A DNA stretch of 64,000 nt from Bacteroidales bacterium. GTDB taxonomy: Bacteria > Bacteroidota > Bacteroidia > Bacteroidales > VadinHA17. Of the stretch, positions 44,054-53,056 are shown piece by piece (within the stretch, counting starts at the first letter, position 1; the number at the start of each line of letters is the position of its first letter). The stretch spans positions 76,112 through 140,111 of the forward strand of contig PLNT01000010.1 in assembly GCA_003141895.1 (NCBI GenBank), read 5' to 3'. The position numbers and the translations under genes were made by a program. The notes under the pieces were generated by a model. It ran no database searches. It saw only the letters and a list, made by a program, of their open reading frames with translations, and was not told where the DNA came from.

Positions 44054-44614
44054 TTAAGAAATATTTATTTCATAACCCAACTCTTTAAAAACGTTTAGGA
44101 GATCATTCCTGGAAGCAGTTTCAGCTTTCAGAAGTTTTGCAAATTCTGTTTGCAGACTTTTCATTTTTTCGTCAAAGTCGATGTTTTCATCCCTATTTAC
44201 AAACTCAATGTATTTGCTTGGGACGAGAGAAAAATCTTTCTTGACTACTTCCTCAATTGTTGCTGAGTAGCAATACTCAGGAATGTTCTGGTATTTACTA
44301 TTCTCCTGTTGCCAGGTATGGTAAGTTGCGGCAATATCTTTTATATGGTGAGAATTGAATTGAATGAATTTCTTTTCGAATGGTTCCCCTATTTGTCTTA
44401 AATCCAGAAAGAGAATTTCATTTTCACGGTTACGGTAGTGACGTGTTTCATCGCCAATGCTGCGGCTTTGTATCTTTTTGTTTTTATTAAGTATCCAGAC
44501 AGTGACACTAATATTGGTTGTATAAAACATATCTTGTGGTAATACCATAATAGCTTCCACAATGTTGTTTTCAATCAGTTTACGGCGTATTTTATATTCT
44601 TCACCACCGCCCAC
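44054..44614 (-). CDS. hsdM: HsdM, C-terminal part (downstream of a frameshift)
   Basis: 186 residues that continue the HsdM methylase: EEYKIRRKLIENNIVEAIMV, LPQDMFYTTNISVTVWILNK and a helical C terminus. It overlaps the N-terminal part by 14 bases in another frame. Removing one base from the GGG at 44612-44610 (minus strand) would join GALSG to GGEEYKIRR and restore one frame. The Met at its start is therefore probably not a true start. Confidence 0.85.
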   Translation of the reverse strand: MGGGEEYKIRRKLIENNIVEAIMVLPQDMFYTTNISVTVWILNKNKKIQSRSIGDETRHYRNRENEILFLDLRQIGEPFEKKFIQFNSHHIKDIAATYHTWQQENSKYQNIPEYCYSATIEEVVKKDFSLVPSKYIEFVNRDENIDFDEKMKSLQTEFAKLLKAETASRNDLLNVFKELGYEINIS

Positions 44615-45617
44615 TCAAAGCACCATTAGCCAAAATAAAACCTGCTACACCATTTTCGGATAACTTAGAAACAATATTAAGAATCCAGCCATAGTTGGCA
44701 TTACTTTTTGGTGGCACCTCATAACCACGCCAGCGGGGATCATCTTTTAATTCGTTTTCTGCCCGCCAGTCTTTCTGGTTAAACGGAGGGTTTGCCATAA
44801 TAAAATCGGCTTTCAAATCTTTGTGTTGGTCGTCCCTAAATGTATCGGCTGCTTTTTCACCCAAATTCGCCGAGATACCTCTTATAGCAAGGTTCATCTT
44901 CGCAAGTTTGTACGTAGTATTTGTGTATTCCTGCCCATAAATAGATACCTCTTTTTTGTTTCCGTGGTGGTTTTCAATAAACTTAATTGATTGTACAAAC
45001 ATACCACCCGACCCACAGGCAGGGTCATAGATAATACCCTTGTAAGGCTCTATCATTTCGGCAATAAGATTTACAATGCTTTTTGGTGTATAGAATTCAC
45101 CTTTGCCTTTTCCTTCAGCAAGAGCAAATTTGGAGAGGAAATATTCGTACACTCGACCCACAATATCCTGAGCTTTGTCTCTTAGAGTATCTATTTCATT
45201 TATGGTGTCGAGTAATGAGGAGAGCTTTGTAATGTCTAAACCCAGGCGAGAAAAATAATTGTCGGGCAATGCGCCTTTTAATGCTTTGTTGTTTTTCTCA
45301 ATGTTGTGAAGAGCGGTGTCGATCTTTAAAGCAATATCGTTCTGCTTAGAATTTTTAATAATATAACTCCATCGGGAAACTTCATCAAGGAAAAACACAT
45401 TGTTCATATTATAGAAATCGGGCATTTCAATGTATTTATCTTTGCCTTCGCTCAAGAGCTTTTTTCGGTGTTCTTCAAACTTATCACTGGCAAACTTTAA
45501 GAAGATCAGTCCTAAAACAACGTGTTTATACTCTGCCGATTCTACACTTCCTCTGAGTTTGTTGGCAGATTCCCACAGGTTTTCTTCTATGCTTTTTTGT
45601 TTTGTTTGTTTGGCCAT
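44601..45617 (-). CDS. hsdM: HsdM, N-terminal part (frameshifted before the end of the methylase domain)
   Basis: 338 residues. The helical N domain (residues 1 to about 130) is followed by the adenine methylase domain: GKGEFYTPKSIVNLI, motif I YDPACGSGGMF and motif IV IMANPPFNQKDW. The frame ends GFILANGALSGRW at a frameshift. Both catalytic motifs lie in this part. HsdM with HsdS methylates the target to protect the host. It is the first gene of the five-gene operon. If the shift is real, modification and restriction would both fail unless read through. Confidence 0.9.
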   Translation of the reverse strand: MAKQTKQKSIEENLWESANKLRGSVESAEYKHVVLGLIFLKFASDKFEEHRKKLLSEGKDKYIEMPDFYNMNNVFFLDEVSRWSYIIKNSKQNDIALKIDTALHNIEKNNKALKGALPDNYFSRLGLDITKLSSLLDTINEIDTLRDKAQDIVGRVYEYFLSKFALAEGKGKGEFYTPKSIVNLIAEMIEPYKGIIYDPACGSGGMFVQSIKFIENHHGNKKEVSIYGQEYTNTTYKLAKMNLAIRGISANLGEKAADTFRDDQHKDLKADFIMANPPFNQKDWRAENELKDDPRWRGYEVPPKSNANYGWILNIVSKLSENGVAGFILANGALSGRW

Positions 45618-45903
45618 ATGTATAGTGAAAAATTATAAAATTATTCCTCTAAGTTAAAGATTAGCTTAACTTAATCAAATTACATAAATAATAACTCATG
45701 TTTTGATTTTCTGGACATGAACTTATTAGGGTTAAAATCTTAAAGTTACAGAATGGTTACCATATTTTAGACTCATATCAAAAGAACAAATGTTTATTGC
45801 GGATCAGTGTTGTTGAATTTTAAACAAAAACTTTAATTAGGTTTCTTTGTCTCAAATAACTAATTTCATATCTTCAAAGCGTCAAATATTAACCTGACCT
45901 GTT
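45618..45903. other. Divergent promoter region between hsdM and the ABC transporter
   Basis: 286 bases, A/T-rich. An imperfect inverted pair (AAGTTAAAGATTAGCTTAACTT, 45651-45672 in part) is seen near hsdM. No full TTG/TAnnTTTG promoter was found on either strand. Regulation of the operon cannot be read from the sequence. Confidence 0.4.
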
Positions 45904-48900
45904 ATGAGTGAGAAGATCCTGGAAACCCTGATGCAATTATTTGCTATTATTGCCAAACCCCAGAGCAATGATATTGAAAGAAGAGGCGTTGTTGAGGCGT
46001 TCTTAAAACGGCTTCTAAACCAGGAATTGGTTCAGAAATATCTTTCCACATATGATGAGAAATTTGAAGAAGCCAGGAAAAAGCTTGAAAAAAGCAGCAC
46101 TGAAAGACGTGAAGGAGCAATTGCCATCAGGATCAGAAAGCTCTGCAAAGAAATTAATGAGCAGGGACAGCTCGATCAGGAACAGAGGATAGTTGTTGTT
46201 ATACAGGTACTGGAATTCTGTAAATCAGGCGGCCAGCAGGTAAGCCAGCTTGAGCTTGGTTTTATAAGCACTCTGGCAGAAGGTCTGAATATTACCACTG
46301 ATGAATATAATATCATTGAAAGTTTTGTTCTCAACGCTTTTACAGATATTCCTGCGACTTCCGATCTTTTAGTAATTAACGGAATAAAAAATTTTGAACA
46401 TAAGGAAGCAAAACATTCATACAAGGATTTGCTGAAAGGACATATATGGATTCTTTTTATACCATCAGTAAATAAGTATTTTGTGAGGTTTACAGGATCC
46501 GGTGAACTTTCGATGAACGGACAGTTACTGCAGGAAGATAAAGTCTACCCTTTCAGTCAGGGTTCATCAATAAAGGGCTACAAAGTTACTCCGATCTATT
46601 ACTGGGATGTTACAATGCAATTCCTGAAGGAAGAGTTCAAATCTTCAAGGGTTGTGTATGAGGTGAATAATCTGGAGTACCGTTTCAAGAGCGGGAAAGT
46701 AGGCATTCATCATATGAGCTTTAAGGAAGAATCGGGCAGGATGGTTGGTATAATGGGTGCCAGCGGTGCAGGAAAATCGACACTGCTGGGTGTTTTGAAT
46801 GGTACCAATGATCCAAATGACGGTGAAGTGCTTATTAACGGAATCAGCATACACAGGGACAAAGAAAAAATCAAAGGCCTGATAGGATATGTTTCACAGG
46901 ATGACCTTCTTATTGAAGAACTTACTGTTTTTGAAAATCTCTATTATAATGCCAAGCTCTGTTTTGATAACCTGACAGAGGATGAGATCAATTTAAGAGT
47001 GGACAGCGTTCTGAAAAACCTGGGTCTTTATGAAATAAGAAATATACAGGTTGGAAGTCCGCTCAATAAGAAAATAAGCGGCGGGCAGCGAAAAAGGCTA
47101 AACATCTCACTCGAACTTATCCGCGAACCGGCAATTATGTTCCTTGATGAACCAACCTCCGGGTTATCATCGCGTGACTCTGAAAATATTCTGGACCTTC
47201 TGAAGGAACTTGCCCGTAAAGGGAAGCTTCTGTTTATTGTGATACATCAGCCATCCTCCGAGATATTTAAGATGTTTGACAAGCTTATTATCCTTGACAC
47301 CGGTGGCTATCTTATTTATAACGGAAATCCTGTTGATTCAATTGAGTATTTCAAGAGGAAAATTGAACAGGCAAACTACAACGAGAGTGAATGCTATGTA
47401 TGCGGGAATGTAAATCCTGAACAGATCTTTAATATTGTCGAGACAAAAGTATTTACGGAAAGCGGTCAGCCTACTGAAACCCGACGAATATCGCCTGCAG
47501 ACTGGAGTAATCTTTACAAAGAAGAAAAGAAAGAGGACAGGCGTGACCCGGGAAGTACAATACCGGAAATAAATTTCAAGACTCCAAATAAATTCAAGCA
47601 GTTTATTGTGTTTACAAAACGCGATGTGCTTTCCAAAGTTGCTGACACTCAATATCTTCTTATAACATTACTGGAGGCTCCGGTACTCGCTTTTTTTCTT
47701 GCCTTCCTCATCAGGTATTTCGATGAAAGCATTAAAAACAAGCATTATACGCTTTATGACAACAGCAACCTTCCGATCTATATCTTCATGTCGGTTATTG
47801 TTGCAATATTCATGGGACTAACTGTCAGCGCTGAAGAAATAATAAAGGACAGGAAAATCCTTAAAAGGGAGGCATTTCTTAACCTTAGCTGGAACAGTTA
47901 TCTGATGTCGAAGGTTTTCGTCCAATTCGCGATATCAGCAATCCAGGCGTTCACATTTGTGCTGGTTGGAAATGGTATTACTGAGATACGAGGAATGATG
48001 TTTGAATACTGGCTGGTCCTGTTTTCATGCTGGGCCGGAGCAAATATGCTTGGACTGGTTATCTCCGACAGCTTTAAAACAGTTGTTACCATTTATATAT
48101 TGATTCCTTTCCTTGTGATCCCTCAGATTATCCTGAGTGGAGTCATGGTTAAGTTTGAAAAGCTGAATCCGAATATTTCGTCACCGGTTTCAATTCCGAT
48201 TTACGGTGAGTTTATAACTGCCAGGTGGGGATATGAAGCTCTTGCCGTTAAGCAATTTATAGGCAATGATTATGAAAAGCCGTTTTATTCCTTTGAAAAG
48301 GAAATGAGCAAGGCAGTATTTAAGAAAGATTACTGGCATGTTGAGATAAAAGGTGCCCTTGATAATATTTCAGGAGATCTGGATAAAGGAAGAAAGGATA
48401 ATGACTTCGCTGATAACCTTCTCCTGGTAACGAATGAATTTAAGAAACAACTCGTTTTAACACCAGATATTAAATTTGCCTTTATTGATCAGCTTACCCC
48501 CGACAAAGTTACTCCGGATATTATTTCAGCTGCCACCAGTTATGTTGAAGCTGTGAGAAAGTATTATGTGAGTATGTATAATGATGTAAGTAATCGAAAA
48601 GAAGAACTGAAATCAAAGATGGCAGGGGAAAACCTTCAAAAATTCCTGAAACTAAGGGACAACTATTATAATAAATCTCTCGAGGAGTTTGTAAAAGATA
48701 AAAATGAAACAACGAAAACTATAATTTTCAAAGGTGAACTGATCCAGAAACTCGATCCTATTTTTATGGACACGAAACACAGTATGATCAGAGCACATTT
48801 TTATGCTCCGGAGAAACAGATTTTCGGTGTGAAAGTCGACACTTATATAGTTAATGTAATAGTTCTCTGGGTAATGACATTCTTACTTTATCTTGCTCTG

Positions 48901-48975
48901 TATTTCAGACTGATAAAGAAAATTCTGGATTCAGGAGAAGTAATGGTTGGAAAGAAAATGAAGGGATCTGATTAG
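45904..48975 (+). CDS. ABCG-like ABC transporter with TerB-like N-terminal domain
   Basis: 1023 residues. Residues 1 to about 150 are helical with a TerB-like pattern (FISTLAEGLNITTDEYNIIE). About 170-235 is a beta-rich, FHA-like segment. The ABC ATPase follows with Walker A MGASGAGKSTLLGVL, signature ISGGQRKRLNISLEL and Walker B IMFLDEPTSGL. The rest is an ABC-2 permease: helices near residue 580, three or four around 620-760, a large soluble insert (about 790-970) and a last helix. It carries ATPase and permease in one chain. The substrate is unknown. Confidence 0.88.
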   Translation: MSEKILETLMQLFAIIAKPQSNDIERRGVVEAFLKRLLNQELVQKYLSTYDEKFEEARKKLEKSSTERREGAIAIRIRKLCKEINEQGQLDQEQRIVVVIQVLEFCKSGGQQVSQLELGFISTLAEGLNITTDEYNIIESFVLNAFTDIPATSDLLVINGIKNFEHKEAKHSYKDLLKGHIWILFIPSVNKYFVRFTGSGELSMNGQLLQEDKVYPFSQGSSIKGYKVTPIYYWDVTMQFLKEEFKSSRVVYEVNNLEYRFKSGKVGIHHMSFKEESGRMVGIMGASGAGKSTLLGVLNGTNDPNDGEVLINGISIHRDKEKIKGLIGYVSQDDLLIEELTVFENLYYNAKLCFDNLTEDEINLRVDSVLKNLGLYEIRNIQVGSPLNKKISGGQRKRLNISLELIREPAIMFLDEPTSGLSSRDSENILDLLKELARKGKLLFIVIHQPSSEIFKMFDKLIILDTGGYLIYNGNPVDSIEYFKRKIEQANYNESECYVCGNVNPEQIFNIVETKVFTESGQPTETRRISPADWSNLYKEEKKEDRRDPGSTIPEINFKTPNKFKQFIVFTKRDVLSKVADTQYLLITLLEAPVLAFFLAFLIRYFDESIKNKHYTLYDNSNLPIYIFMSVIVAIFMGLTVSAEEIIKDRKILKREAFLNLSWNSYLMSKVFVQFAISAIQAFTFVLVGNGITEIRGMMFEYWLVLFSCWAGANMLGLVISDSFKTVVTIYILIPFLVIPQIILSGVMVKFEKLNPNISSPVSIPIYGEFITARWGYEALAVKQFIGNDYEKPFYSFEKEMSKAVFKKDYWHVEIKGALDNISGDLDKGRKDNDFADNLLLVTNEFKKQLVLTPDIKFAFIDQLTPDKVTPDIISAATSYVEAVRKYYVSMYNDVSNRKEELKSKMAGENLQKFLKLRDNYYNKSLEEFVKDKNETTKTIIFKGELIQKLDPIFMDTKHSMIRAHFYAPEKQIFGVKVDTYIVNVIVLWVMTFLLYLALYFRLIKKILDSGEVMVGKKMKGSD

Positions 48976-48989
48976 TTTATAGCCTTATA

Positions 48990-49025
48990 CTAAAGAGGCT
49001 GTCTCAGAAGAGGCAACCTCTTTAG
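48990..49025. terminator. Hairpin after the ABC transporter gene
   Basis: CTAAAGAGG (48990-48998) and its complement (49017-49025) form an outer stem, and GTCTC/GAGGC an inner one. It begins 14 bases after the transporter stop and lies before the convergent siaC gene. No long T-tract. Confidence 0.6.
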
Positions 49026-49064
49026 ATCTGAAACAACGGATCTTTTACGATTAAAGGGAATCAG

Positions 49065-49445
49065 TTATTCGACGATTTCAATCATTTTAAACGGTACCCT
49101 GATTATGGATTCATAATCTTCTCCGGCCTCGAGCATATCCTCATCATCCTCCTCATAATACCAATTGACTTCAACCTCATTTTTGGCTTTATGTATCGCT
49201 TCAAGTTTCTTGAATACATCGAGGATACATTTTGATGAGCTCGTGTTAAAATATTCCAGACGGATATTTACTACAGTTTTCGTCAGAGGAGACTCCTTAT
49301 ATGAATCAAGCCAGTCTACCAACGGTTTATAAAATTCTACTGAGTTTTCTGGAATTGAACGTCCTTTTATTTCAAAGACACCTTCTGTAGAATCAAATTT
49401 AACTGTAGGAGTTTTAGGGGTTCCTTCGATGATGATCGGTTCCAT
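49065..49445 (-). CDS. siaC: SiaC-family regulatory phosphoprotein (DUF1987)
   Basis: 126 residues, DUF1987. Family blocks: TPKTPTVKFDSTEGVFEIKG, SVEFYKPLVDWLDSY and VNIRLEYFNTSSSKCILDVF. The Thr/Ser in YFNTSSSK corresponds to the phosphorylation site known from Pseudomonas SiaC. There, SiaC is phosphorylated by SiaB and activates a diguanylate cyclase when unphosphorylated. The siaB gene lies 21 bases upstream. No siaA phosphatase or siaD cyclase is nearby, so the output is unknown. Confidence 0.92.
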   Translation of the reverse strand: MEPIIIEGTPKTPTVKFDSTEGVFEIKGRSIPENSVEFYKPLVDWLDSYKESPLTKTVVNIRLEYFNTSSSKCILDVFKKLEAIHKAKNEVEVNWYYEEDDEDMLEAGEDYESIIRVPFKMIEIVE

Positions 49446-49466
49446 ATTTATCAGATTTAAAAGTTG

Positions 49467-50024
49467 TTAATTTTCTTCGTTCACTAAAATATCAAGGTAG
49501 AAAAATGAATAATGACTATTATATGCCTTAAATGCGTATTCAAGCTTATTTCCTGTCTTTCTTGCTATATCAACCAGACCAAGACCGCCTCCACCTTTTG
49601 CAGAAATCCTCTGGTGATTCAGAATAAATTTATACAGCTCCTTTATTTCATCATGACTTGACCTGTTAATCCTTTTGATCTTCTCTTCAAGCTTTTCAAT
49701 ATTTTCAGCATGAACAAAGTTGCCTGTAATAATTCTGTATCCGTCACTAACCTTCTTTACTACAAGCAACCCGAATCTTTCGGAAGTCTGATCTTCAAAA
49801 TCATCAGGGACTCTGTCAACGTGATGATATAAGTTTTGAAGACTTTCAACAAGAACATTATAGACCTTTTTTCTGAGCTTCGACTGTTCATTTACCTCAA
49901 CCATCTTATCCTCAACCGTGTCAAGAACATGATTTATGACATCAGAATCAACATTACCCTTATAGTAAAGGATTGTAGTGCCAGCAGAAAGATCTGAAAA
50001 ATAATTCTCTATATTAAAGCTCAT
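49467..50024 (-). CDS. siaB: SiaB-family protein kinase (DUF6272)
   Basis: 185 residues. It has an HATPase-like fold: NVLVESLQNLYHHVDRVPDD (N-box), then RFGLLVVKKVSDGYRIITGN and SAKGGGGLGLVDIARKTGN (glycine-rich ATP lid). It is the kinase of SiaC, encoded just downstream. A well-formed promoter with two -7 boxes lies upstream. Confidence 0.9.
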   Translation of the reverse strand: MSFNIENYFSDLSAGTTILYYKGNVDSDVINHVLDTVEDKMVEVNEQSKLRKKVYNVLVESLQNLYHHVDRVPDDFEDQTSERFGLLVVKKVSDGYRIITGNFVHAENIEKLEEKIKRINRSSHDEIKELYKFILNHQRISAKGGGGLGLVDIARKTGNKLEYAFKAYNSHYSFFYLDILVNEEN

Positions 50025-50064
50025 TTAAGCTTCATTTTTAGATGTGATCAAGAAAATCCAATAA

Positions 50065-50102
50065 CAAATATAACAAATATAATAAAAATATAAAGTTACC
50101 AA
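50065..50102 (-). promoter_or_regulatory. Promoter of siaB-siaC with two tandem -7 boxes
   Basis: On the minus strand, TTG (50102-50100), an 18-base spacer and TATATTTG (50081-50074) match the consensus. A second TATATTTG follows at once (50072-50065). The RNA start is expected about 35-50 bases before the ATG at 50024. Confidence 0.6.
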
Positions 50103-50196
50103 ATTATAACTTGAACACTTTCAGGTTTTTTAATAATGATAAATATTTTGATAAAGATAATTAATTGTAACAATCAACAACATTAATTATACGATT

Positions 50197-51336
50197 TCAG
50201 ACCTTTACGGTTTTTTTTGTTCCGCTATACATCTCATATTTAAGAAGAATGCATTCAAGTGCCCCATTGAAAAGGATATGTTTTTCTTTAGGTTTCAGTC
50301 CGACATGTTTAAGTGATTCTTTGTTCGAAGATATCAGCCAGGCTGTAGATCCAGGAAAATTATGCTTGAGCGTTGTGCCTATCATGCCATAAAGCGTATC
50401 AATTTCTTCAGGCTGTATCCTCTGTCCATAAGGCGGATTCATAAATACCAATCCTCCTTCCTCCGACCGCAGGTCCTTAAAATCAGATATTTCGAGAGAA
50501 ATAGCATCATTCAGTCCCGCTTTTGCAACATTAGTTTTTGCAAATTGAAGTGTTTCTCCAGATATGTCGCATCCAAAGATCTTTACAGGTGAAGATTGTA
50601 TTTTGTTATTGTTTTCAAACACAACTTTTTGGAATAAATCTTCGTCAAAATCTCTCCATCGCTGAAATCCGAAAAACTTACGGAATTTTCCCGGAGGGAT
50701 TTTACAAGCCATTAATGCGGCCTCAATCGGAAAAGTACCTGACCCGCACATCGGATCGGTGAATGTTGATGCCGCATTCCATCCCGATAAAAGCAAAATG
50801 CCTGCTGCCAGAACTTCATTAAGAGGAGCAACTGACTGTTCTTGTCTGTAGCCGCGTTTAAATAAAGGTACAACGGAGGAGTCAAGTGAGATCGTCACCT
50901 GATCATTACTGATATGAAGGTTAATTAATAACCGGGGATTATCAGTATCTACTGAGGGTCTCCTTCCTGTCTGTTTTCTGAAGGTATCAGCAATCGAGTC
51001 CTTGAGGATGAGACCAGCATAACCAGTATGACCAAAGTGCGGCGAGTTAATCACAGGAACAATGGAAAATGTATCATCCGGGTCCATGTACCGGTCCCAT
51101 TCTATTTTAGTCCCTGCTTTATAAAGATCATCCTTGGACCTGATCCGGAAATCAGCAATTGGCATTAATATTGACAATGCTGTTCTTGAACAATAATTTA
51201 CTTTGTAAAGAAGACCCATATCGCCTTCAAAAGAAACTGCACGGTTTGCAATTTGTACATTGCCGGCTCCCATGATTCTGAGTTCTTCTGAAAGAACTTT
51301 TTCCAGGCCGTACAGAGTCTTTGCGATAAATCTCAT
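50197..51336 (-). CDS. THUMP-domain class I RNA methyltransferase
   Basis: 379 residues from the ATG at 51336 (MRFIAKTLYGLEKVLSEEL is the normal family start; the longer frame runs back into the protease gene). A THUMP RNA-binding domain (about 40-150) precedes a Rossmann methyltransferase domain with DPMCGSGTFPIEAALMACKI and the NPPYG motif in VFMNPPYGQRI, which indicates N2-guanine methylation. It resembles RlmL N-terminal and YpsC-type enzymes for 23S rRNA. It starts 4 bases after the protease gene. Confidence 0.9.
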   Translation of the reverse strand: MRFIAKTLYGLEKVLSEELRIMGAGNVQIANRAVSFEGDMGLLYKVNYCSRTALSILMPIADFRIRSKDDLYKAGTKIEWDRYMDPDDTFSIVPVINSPHFGHTGYAGLILKDSIADTFRKQTGRRPSVDTDNPRLLINLHISNDQVTISLDSSVVPLFKRGYRQEQSVAPLNEVLAAGILLLSGWNAASTFTDPMCGSGTFPIEAALMACKIPPGKFRKFFGFQRWRDFDEDLFQKVVFENNNKIQSSPVKIFGCDISGETLQFAKTNVAKAGLNDAISLEISDFKDLRSEEGGLVFMNPPYGQRIQPEEIDTLYGMIGTTLKHNFPGSTAWLISSNKESLKHVGLKPKEKHILFNGALECILLKYEMYSGTKKTVKV

Positions 51337-51340
51337 AAAT

Positions 51341-52942
51341 CTATTGTATTCCCAGAATAGAGTTATATGTCTTCGTGTCTGATATGACCTGAAGTGCTTT
51401 GTCAATCACTTTATCTCCCTGATTTACAATCTGGTATAACTCATTTGTTTGCCACATATTGCTGGCAACATATCCTTTTAGTATAGATAAGATTTCTTCT
51501 TTTGATTTATTATATTGTTCTTCATTGAACTTAATACCTTCAGATTCTCCTTTCGTGATGAGAACTTTAATATCATCGGGACTGAAATTGAAATTGGATT
51601 TGAAATCAGGGAATGATTTGTACTGCGAAGTTAGTTTTGAGCGGTTCCTGTCGAAAAATTCAAGAGTAAATGTATTAAGGACACCTTTTGCAATCAGTTT
51701 ATTGAAATAGGGTGAATTGTTTGAGGTGTCAGCAGAAACGAACACATCGGGCATAATTCCGCCTGCACCGTATACAATCCTTTTGTTGATGAGTGTTTTA
51801 TATTTTACGGAATCGGGAAAATGAATGCTGTCTGCCGTCATCAGCTCGCCATCAGTAAACCGTTTGTAAAAGTTCTCCATATATTTCTCATAACCTTCAG
51901 TATAAGATCTTTGTATCGATCTTCCTGTCGGTGTAAAATACCGGGCGATTGTAAGTCTTATCATCGAACCGTCTGTAAGATAGTAACCATTCTGTACAAG
52001 TCCTTTACCAAAAGTTCTTCTCCCAAGAATAACTCCGCGGTCCCAATCCTGGATTGCGCCCGAGAAGATCTCGCTGGCTGATGCTGATCCTTCATCTGTC
52101 AGAACAACAAGTCTTGCTGAAGATAAATCTCCATTGCCGGATGATTTGTAATCCTGCCTGGGTGTCTTCCGGCCTTCCAGATAAACGATCAATTTCTGAT
52201 CGGAGAAAAACTTTTCAGCTAACTGCGTTGCTGCAAGCATGTATCCGCCGCCATTTCCTCTCAGATCGAGTATAAGATTTTTCATATTGCTCTTTTTAAG
52301 AATACCAATTGCATCTGAAAACTCCTTTTCGGTTGTAGCGGCAAACTTATTAAGTTTAATATAGCCTGTTTCTTTATCAAGCATATAATCTGCGTCAAGG
52401 CTATAGATTGGAATCTTATCGCGGATAATTGTAAAATCGAGAACATTACTTTCACCTTTTCGGTATACAGTGATATTTACCTTTGTTCCTTTCGGACCCA
52501 TTAATCTGCTTCGCACACCCGAAGTTGTGATATTAACACCTGCGACCTTCTCATCGTTAATTTTCAGAATCCGGTCACCAGCTTTTATTCCAACTTTTTC
52601 TGACGGACCTCCGCTAATAGGCTCAACAATTAATATTGAATCACGTAAGAGATTGAACTGAACTCCAATACCCTCAAAATTACCCGTCAGGGGTTCATTC
52701 ATATCTTTAACATCCTTTGCGGAAATATATGTAGAATGCGGATCGAGGTTTTTAAGCACTTCGACTATTGCTTTTTCTGTGAGAATGTCAAGATTTGCAG
52801 AATCAACATAAAATGCGTCAATCAGACTTAATACTCTGCCGAATTTAAAAGTTCCTTCATTTAAAACTTGTGATGATGCTGCTATCGTGAATATAGATAA
52901 TGAAATTACCAGAAATATTCTGTTAAATAATTTTCTTTTCAT
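51341..52942 (-). CDS. S41-family carboxy-terminal processing protease
   Basis: 533 residues with a signal peptide (ending near IAASSQV). A PDZ domain covers about residues 85-165 (GGPSEKVGIKAGDRILKIND). The tail-specific protease domain follows: NLILDLRGNGGGYMLAATQL, catalytic Ser in TDEGSASASEIFSGA and catalytic Lys in RTFGKGLVQ. It cleaves proteins in the periplasm. It is cotranscribed with the methyltransferase gene. Confidence 0.93.
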   Translation of the reverse strand: MKRKLFNRIFLVISLSIFTIAASSQVLNEGTFKFGRVLSLIDAFYVDSANLDILTEKAIVEVLKNLDPHSTYISAKDVKDMNEPLTGNFEGIGVQFNLLRDSILIVEPISGGPSEKVGIKAGDRILKINDEKVAGVNITTSGVRSRLMGPKGTKVNITVYRKGESNVLDFTIIRDKIPIYSLDADYMLDKETGYIKLNKFAATTEKEFSDAIGILKKSNMKNLILDLRGNGGGYMLAATQLAEKFFSDQKLIVYLEGRKTPRQDYKSSGNGDLSSARLVVLTDEGSASASEIFSGAIQDWDRGVILGRRTFGKGLVQNGYYLTDGSMIRLTIARYFTPTGRSIQRSYTEGYEKYMENFYKRFTDGELMTADSIHFPDSVKYKTLINKRIVYGAGGIMPDVFVSADTSNNSPYFNKLIAKGVLNTFTLEFFDRNRSKLTSQYKSFPDFKSNFNFSPDDIKVLITKGESEGIKFNEEQYNKSKEEILSILKGYVASNMWQTNELYQIVNQGDKVIDKALQVISDTKTYNSILGIQ

Positions 52943-53056
52943 ATTTTGATTTTCAATGTGATATTTGTATTAAACAATTTCTTCTTATTAAAGTTCTCTA
53001 TATAACCAAAGAGTTATTGGCTTTTACTTTTTACTTTCGACTTTCGACTTTTGTAG

